DNA of 22,183 nucleotides. Origin: Bacteroidales bacterium (GTDB lineage: Bacteria; Bacteroidota; Bacteroidia; Bacteroidales; Bacteroidaceae). Of the stretch, positions 21,481 through 22,183 are shown piece by piece. Positions within the stretch are counted from its first letter, which is position 1. Every line of letters starts with the position of its first letter. The notes beneath the pieces were generated by a model that saw only the letters and a program-made list of their open reading frames with translations, ran no database searches and had not been told where the DNA came from. The DNA lies in contig SFFY01000042.1 of assembly GCA_004556745.1 (NCBI GenBank), forward strand, positions 1 to 22,183, written 5' to 3'. A program made the translations under genes and the position numbers.

Positions 21481-21503
21481 GGCTTAAAATGTTTTTAGGG
21501 TTG
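21481..21503 (-). repeat. Leader repeat before the ArdC-like start codon
   Basis: Partner of the repeat at 21042-21064. On the minus strand it reads CAACCCTAAAAACATTTTAA then GCC and the ATG. Confidence 0.6.
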
Positions 21504-21520
21504 ATATTATTGCAATTAGA

Positions 21521-21781
21521 TTAGCAAGCAAAGAATTTGAGCGTCTTCCAATTTTCCGAATATGCTTCAATTACTTTGTCGTTGTAAACGTTTTTGAAGA
21601 CAATGGAAAGTTTGCCGTCTGTCGTATCAATGTCTAATATTTCAACGAGTTGGAAAAATTTTTTTTGAATTGCTGCAATAGCGGCGGCAACGCGTTCTTT
21701 GATGTTCATCTGCATGGTAATTTCCGAGTTTGTAGCAGTGCCCTGAAAGGCTGAATTTGAGTTGTAGTTGTTGGATCGCAT
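21521..21781 (-). CDS. Small accessory-element protein of unknown function
   Basis: 86 residues. The N-terminus (MRSNNYNSNSAFQGTATNSE) is low-complexity and polar. From about 25 the protein has a helix IKERVAAAIAAIQKKFFQLV, followed by beta-type DIDTTDGKLSIVFKN and IEAYSENWKTLKFFAC. In-frame ATGs at codons 23 and 25 are alternative starts. It is the first gene of the three-gene operon and starts only 10 nt from palindrome copy 2, so that element lies in its promoter/leader region. No canonical -7 box was found on this strand. Similar small proteins occur near ArdC-like genes in Bacteroidales elements, but I know no function. Confidence 0.55.
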   Translation of the reverse strand: MRSNNYNSNSAFQGTATNSEITMQMNIKERVAAAIAAIQKKFFQLVEILDIDTTDGKLSIVFKNVYNDKVIEAYSENWKTLKFFAC

Positions 21782-21790
21782 AGTAGTATT

Positions 21791-21986
21791 GAATTTTAAT
21801 TTTTATACTGCTAATAAAGGGCGTGTCCGGGACGGCGGTGCAAGGGAGGACGTCCGATTTATTTTCACCCGTAGGGCTTGAAAAGTTTTTGGAAAGCGCA
21901 GCGGCAAAAAGTTTTTGAAAATAAATTGGAAACCCTTGCAACGCCTACCAACGCCCTAACTTTGCAGTCTAAAAATCAAAAAATTC
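21791..21986. repeat. Large palindromic promoter-bearing repeat, copy 2
   Basis: The core 21839-21940 matches copy 1 at 95 of 102 positions without gaps. The outer arms (21791-21811 and 21964-21986) are AT-rich and differ from those of copy 1 but are nearly complementary to each other. The inner arms at 21819-21846 and 21933-21956 pair in part. It has the same orientation as copy 1. Confidence 0.8.
21936..21964 (+). promoter_or_regulatory. Rightward promoter in palindrome copy 2
   Basis: TTG (21936-21938), an 18-nt spacer and TAACTTTG (21957-21964) fit the Bacteroidetes consensus. A 21-codon open frame and two hairpins follow before the window ends. Confidence 0.55.
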
Positions 21987-21997
21987 AAACTACGCCC

Positions 21998-22063
21998 ATG
22001 CGGGCCGATAACGTACAACTGAAAGCCGAAAGGGCTACTGCACAAACACAAGGAAATTATTAA
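21998..22063 (+). CDS. Possible 21-residue leader peptide
   Basis: ATG at 21998 opens a frame for MRADNVQLKAERATAQTQGN and a final Y, ending in TAA. It starts about 30 nt after the promoter in palindrome copy 2 and ends 8 nt before a perfect 10-bp hairpin. This is the layout of a leader peptide that senses translation, but there is no tell-tale codon run. The remaining sequence to 22183 holds hairpins and no gene start I can support. Confidence 0.25.
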   Translation: MRADNVQLKAERATAQTQGNY

Positions 22064-22071
22064 ACATCAAC

Positions 22072-22096
22072 CTACTGCCAATTCTTTTGGCAGTAG
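22072..22096 (+). repeat. Perfect 10-bp hairpin after the possible leader peptide
   Basis: CTACTGCCAA (22072-22081) pairs with TTGGCAGTAG (22087-22096) around the loop TTCTT. No T-run follows. It may be an attenuator stem or part of a structured leader. Confidence 0.6.
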
Positions 22097-22108
22097 ACCG
22101 AACTCCCG

Positions 22109-22139
22109 GCGCGGAGCAAAGGGAGCAGCCTTTCCGCGC
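22109..22139 (+). repeat. GC-rich bulged hairpin near the right edge
   Basis: GCGCGG plus AAAGG (22109-22122, with a 3-nt bulge AGC) pairs with CCTTTCCGCGC (22129-22139) around a 6-nt loop. It lies 13 nt after the previous hairpin, in a leader without visible gene. Confidence 0.5.
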
Positions 22140-22183
22140 ATAGAGCGGAGCGGAGTGCGCTGGGCAGACGGGTGCACGTTGAT

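Noticed and set aside
1..22183. CRISPR array, tRNA or rRNA genes, diversity-generating retroelement, reverse transcriptase
   Set aside because: No regularly spaced repeats, no tRNA-like cloverleaf with a CCA-type end, and no reverse transcriptase motif or template/variable repeat pair were found by eye. The fibre remnant is not a variable repeat because no A-specific pattern is visible.

Overview
The window reads as Bacteroidales DNA (Bacteroides, Prevotella or a relative). Its promoters fit the Bacteroidetes consensus (-33 TTTG, -7 TAnnTTTG), start codons rarely have a Shine-Dalgarno sequence, and the structural proteins resemble those of tailed prophages from this order. Two blocks can be told apart.

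Block 1 (1-19,401) is the late region of a tailed phage or prophage, all on the minus strand, so it is read from right to left. A terminator (19,411-19,476) and a consensus promoter (19,371-19,401) sit at its head. The order is: holin-like/amidase fusion, candidate u-spanin, two proteins of unknown role, ClpP-like prohead protease with a C-terminal scaffold-like region, major capsid protein, a probable tail-tube-like protein, an unknown helical protein, a PLD-like protein broken at a run of nine G, two small proteins that may include the small terminase, a small structural protein, the tail fibre, portal, two connector-type proteins, two neck/tail-completion-type proteins, a 52-residue membrane protein, the tape measure protein, and a tail protein that runs off the left edge. 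Most genes overlap or nearly touch, as in one long operon. No large terminase is visible.

Two places look like separate transcription units inside the late operon. The tail-fibre gene follows a strong terminator and has its own consensus promoter. The 52-residue membrane protein has a -7 box before it and a 17-bp hairpin after it, directly before the tape measure gene, which is the layout of a phage moron. Downstream of the fibre lies a 22-codon remnant of a second fibre-like reading frame. Two reading frames look disturbed: the PLD-like gene at G9, and the holin/amidase junction, where a neighbouring frame carries a natural-looking holin end.

Block 2 (about 19,480-22,183) is more AT-rich in its genes and looks like part of an integrative element, plasmid or accessory region. 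It holds a three-gene minus-strand operon (unknown protein, ArdC-like protein, stand-alone MutS domain-I-like protein) flanked by two copies of a palindrome of about 190 bp. Each copy ends in a rightward consensus promoter. The copies share a 102-nt core at 95/102 identity, while their outer arms differ in sequence but remain self-complementary. The DNA around them is rich in hairpins and shows no convincing large gene. Whether block 2 belongs to the same element as the phage cannot be decided from this window.
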